DNA from: Leptospira selangorensis
Lineage (GTDB): Bacteria; Spirochaetota; Leptospiria; Leptospirales; Leptospiraceae
Direction of reading: 5' to 3'
DNA: 64,000 nucleotides
NCBI RefSeq assembly: GCF_004769405.1
Contig: NZ_RQES01000010.1
Coordinates: 186,001 to 250,000, forward strand
Shown: piece by piece, positions 62,267 to 64,000 of the stretch
How the letters are laid out: each line of letters begins with the position of its first letter
Numbering within the stretch: position 1 is the first letter of the stretch
Position numbers and translations under genes: made by a program
The notes under the pieces: model-generated
The model's input: only the letters and a program-made list of their open reading frames with translations
What the model was told of the DNA's origin: nothing
Database searches by the model: none

Positions 62267-64000
62267 ATGAACATCAAAGATCGTATCCTTGGAATTTTAG
62301 CTGCACTCCTCCAATATTCTAGAACAAACTGGAGATCCATCCTTAAATACTCGGTCATTTCCGGGATCGTAATACTTTCATTTCTGATCGGCGGATCTTA
62401 TGTTGTATGGCTCACCAAACAAGAAGAAGTCGTCCGAAATCTAGAAACTTTCCAAAGAGAAGTTTCGGATGCGTACGATCCGAACGAGATCAAACCGATA
62501 CGCATCTTGGACAAAAACGGAAAATTGATCGGAGAATTCTCTCGTAGAAAATTCAGACCGATCCGTACTGATAATTTAGCAAATCACGGAAATATAATAT
62601 GGGCTCTTCTTAGTTCGGAAGACAGAGATTTTTACGAGCATAATGGCGTAAATTTTACCGCCTTACTTAGAGCGATCATAGTTAACTTAACCACTTTCCA
62701 AAAACAAGGCGGTTCTACTCTTACCCAGCAGTTAGCAAAACTTACTTTGGATTTAGGAGCTCGAAACGTATTCAATAAACTCACCGAGTTTTACTGTACA
62801 TTCTACTTGGAAAGCAAGTTCGACAAAAATACGATCTTAGCAATGTATCTAAATCGTATCTTCTTGGGAGAAGGAAATACAGGAGTGGAAGAAGCTTCCC
62901 GTTATTATTTTAATAAACCTGCATATGAATTAACTCCTGCAGAAGCGGCTTTGCTTGTGGGAACAATTCCGGCTCCTTCTAACTATAATGCTGTTAGGAA
63001 TCCTAAAATAGCTCTCAAAAGGCAGAAGATGGTGATGACCGTAATGGGCAAAAACCAAAACCTTCATCCGAATCCTAAATCTATTGAGAGAGATTTTGAG
63101 AAGAAGGTAGATGCAAATATCCGCAAGTTCAGATCCTTTTATGTGGTCGAGGAAACAAAAGAAGAAGAGGATAAAGTAGTCATCACTTCCGAGATAGGAA
63201 AGTACGGCTTTGATAAAGATTTTACGATCAATCTTGCTTCCGATTTTAATTTCGGGATCCGCCAATTCGTGATCGAGAACTTCTCGGAGATTGATCTGGA
63301 AAGCCGTGGTATGAACGTATATACCACATTAGATTATGATAAACAAGAAGCTGCAGAACGTTCTCTCAGAGAAGGAATAGAGGCAGTTCGCAAAAAACTT
63401 TCTGAAGATAAAGCAAATTACGTAAAAGCCGGTAAAACGGAAGAAGCAGTTAAACAAAATAAGATCATAGAGAATATGAACGGAAGTTTGATTTCCATCA
63501 ATCCTACAAACGGATATGTGGAAGCAATGGTCGGTAGTTACAAAATTTCTAATATATTCAGGCTAAACCGAGCAGTTTCCGCTGTAAGACAACCAGGCTC
63601 CGTGATCAAGGGACTCGTCTATCTGATGGCATTCGAAAAAAGGATAGCAACTCCTACTTCTATCGTTGTGGATGAGCCAATCAAGATCAGAGGATATGCC
63701 CCTAAAAACTGGTATAAAGGCCATAGAGGTGCAATGCAAACTAGAACTGCATTCGCTCAGTCTGTGAATACTATCGCAGTCAAGTTCATGGATGAGATTG
63801 GCGTTGGTGATTTTATCCATACTCTGGGAAAAATTTTGGACCTTGACAGCTCGGAATTGAGCAGAAGGTTCCAACATAATCTTACATTGGCACTCGGCTC
63901 CGGAGAATTATCTCCTAAAGAGCTGGCAACAGTATACGCAACAATCGCAAATAACGGTAAAAAAGTAAAACCTGTGGAAATACTTAGGATCACAGACTTC
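62267..64000 (+). CDS. Class A penicillin-binding protein (cut by window edge)
   Basis: Bifunctional peptidoglycan synthase, 578 codons visible from ATG 62267. TM helix (about 27-50). Glycosyltransferase 51 domain (about 85-260): SSEDRDFYEHNGV, GGSTLTQQLAKL, and NTILAMYLNRIFLGEGN. The transpeptidase domain has SxxK as S-V-I-K in RQPGSVIKGLVYL and S-x-N as SVN in FAQSVNTIAVK; the K-T-G box lies beyond the window. The motif order is normal. It polymerises glycan strands and cross-links stem peptides at the outer face of the inner membrane. Confidence 0.95.
   Translation, partial: MNIKDRILGILAALLQYSRTNWRSILKYSVISGIVILSFLIGGSYVVWLTKQEEVVRNLETFQREVSDAYDPNEIKPIRILDKNGKLIGEFSRRKFRPIRTDNLANHGNIIWALLSSEDRDFYEHNGVNFTALLRAIIVNLTTFQKQGGSTLTQQLAKLTLDLGARNVFNKLTEFYCTFYLESKFDKNTILAMYLNRIFLGEGNTGVEEASRYYFNKPAYELTPAEAALLVGTIPAPSNYNAVRNPKIALKRQKMVMTVMGKNQNLHPNPKSIERDFEKKVDANIRKFRSFYVVEETKEEEDKVVITSEIGKYGFDKDFTINLASDFNFGIRQFVIENFSEIDLESRGMNVYTTLDYDKQEAAERSLREGIEAVRKKLSEDKANYVKAGKTEEAVKQNKIIENMNGSLISINPTNGYVEAMVGSYKISNIFRLNRAVSAVRQPGSVIKGLVYLMAFEKRIATPTSIVVDEPIKIRGYAPKNWYKGHRGAMQTRTAFAQSVNTIAVKFMDEIGVGDFIHTLGKILDLDSSELSRRFQHNLTLALGSGELSPKELATVYATIANNGKKVKPVEILRITDF

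Noticed and set aside
62930..63265. Open frame antisense to the penicillin-binding protein
   Set aside because: The opposite strand carries intact glycosyltransferase and transpeptidase motifs; this frame shows no domain.

Overview
The window reads as chromosomal DNA from a spirochaete of the genus Leptospira. The evidence is indirect: modest GC content with AT-rich intergenic gaps, many lipoproteins with relaxed spirochaetal lipoboxes (LNC, INC, AGC, FAC), several TTG starts, and a large share of genes that look genus-specific. A species cannot be named from the sequence. About 60 genes are supported, plus one tRNA. There is no rRNA, CRISPR array, insertion sequence or prophage. Two genes are cut by the window edges: ftsH on the left and a class A penicillin-binding protein on the right.

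Layout. 1-5.7 kb is a leftward housekeeping cluster, ispE > tRNA-Gln(UUG) > glmU-like > prs > rplY > pth > ftsH. 5.7-20.6 kb is mixed: two separated WYL regulators, a 16-residue-repeat secreted protein, a polytopic membrane protein, a glyoxalase, an AraC regulator divergent from a DJ-1/PfpI protein, an M48 protease, a DegT-fold protein, and a secreted 752-residue protein followed by two lipoproteins. 21.2-26.4 kb holds an RND pump without visible partners and two lipoproteins. 26.5-31 kb has a sugar transferase fused to a ferritin-like domain, divergent from a two-component system. 31.2-37.2 kb is a catabolic block: flavin monooxygenase, TetR, 2,4-dienoyl-CoA reductase-like enzyme and acyl-CoA dehydrogenase. 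37.2-46.7 kb is leftward: a PiT-like transporter, an acyltransferase, PilZ, a MEST-like hydrolase, an aldo/keto reductase, polA and a glycosyltransferase. 46.8-64 kb holds a glutamine amidotransferase paired with a cereblon-like CULT protein, DUF5329, a serine-hydrolase-like lipoprotein, a mannosyltransferase-like enzyme, an HxlR/SDR pair with operators, an FAD oxidase with an extra domain, an OmpA protein, a flavoprotein, a methyltransferase and the PBP.

Most unusual items. (1) A bacterial sugar transferase fused in one frame to a ferritin-like domain with two complete E-X30-EXXH di-iron motifs. (2) A stand-alone CULT domain with the full zinc and tri-tryptophan signature, 5 nt behind a class II glutamine amidotransferase. 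(3) A peptidyl-tRNA hydrolase in the expected operon position whose catalytic His, and the equivalents of E. coli Asn68 and Asp93, are replaced. (4) A DegT-fold protein without the PLP-binding lysine. (5) Paired perfect palindromes in front of the TetR- and HxlR-controlled genes that look like operators.

How genes work together. The first cluster joins isoprenoid and cell-wall precursor supply, PRPP synthesis and translation quality control. The 31-37 kb block probably degrades or remodels a fatty acyl or ketone substrate under TetR control. Glycosyltransferases, the sugar transferase, the PBP and the lipoproteins point to the cell envelope. All functional statements rest on motif reading; no database search was run.
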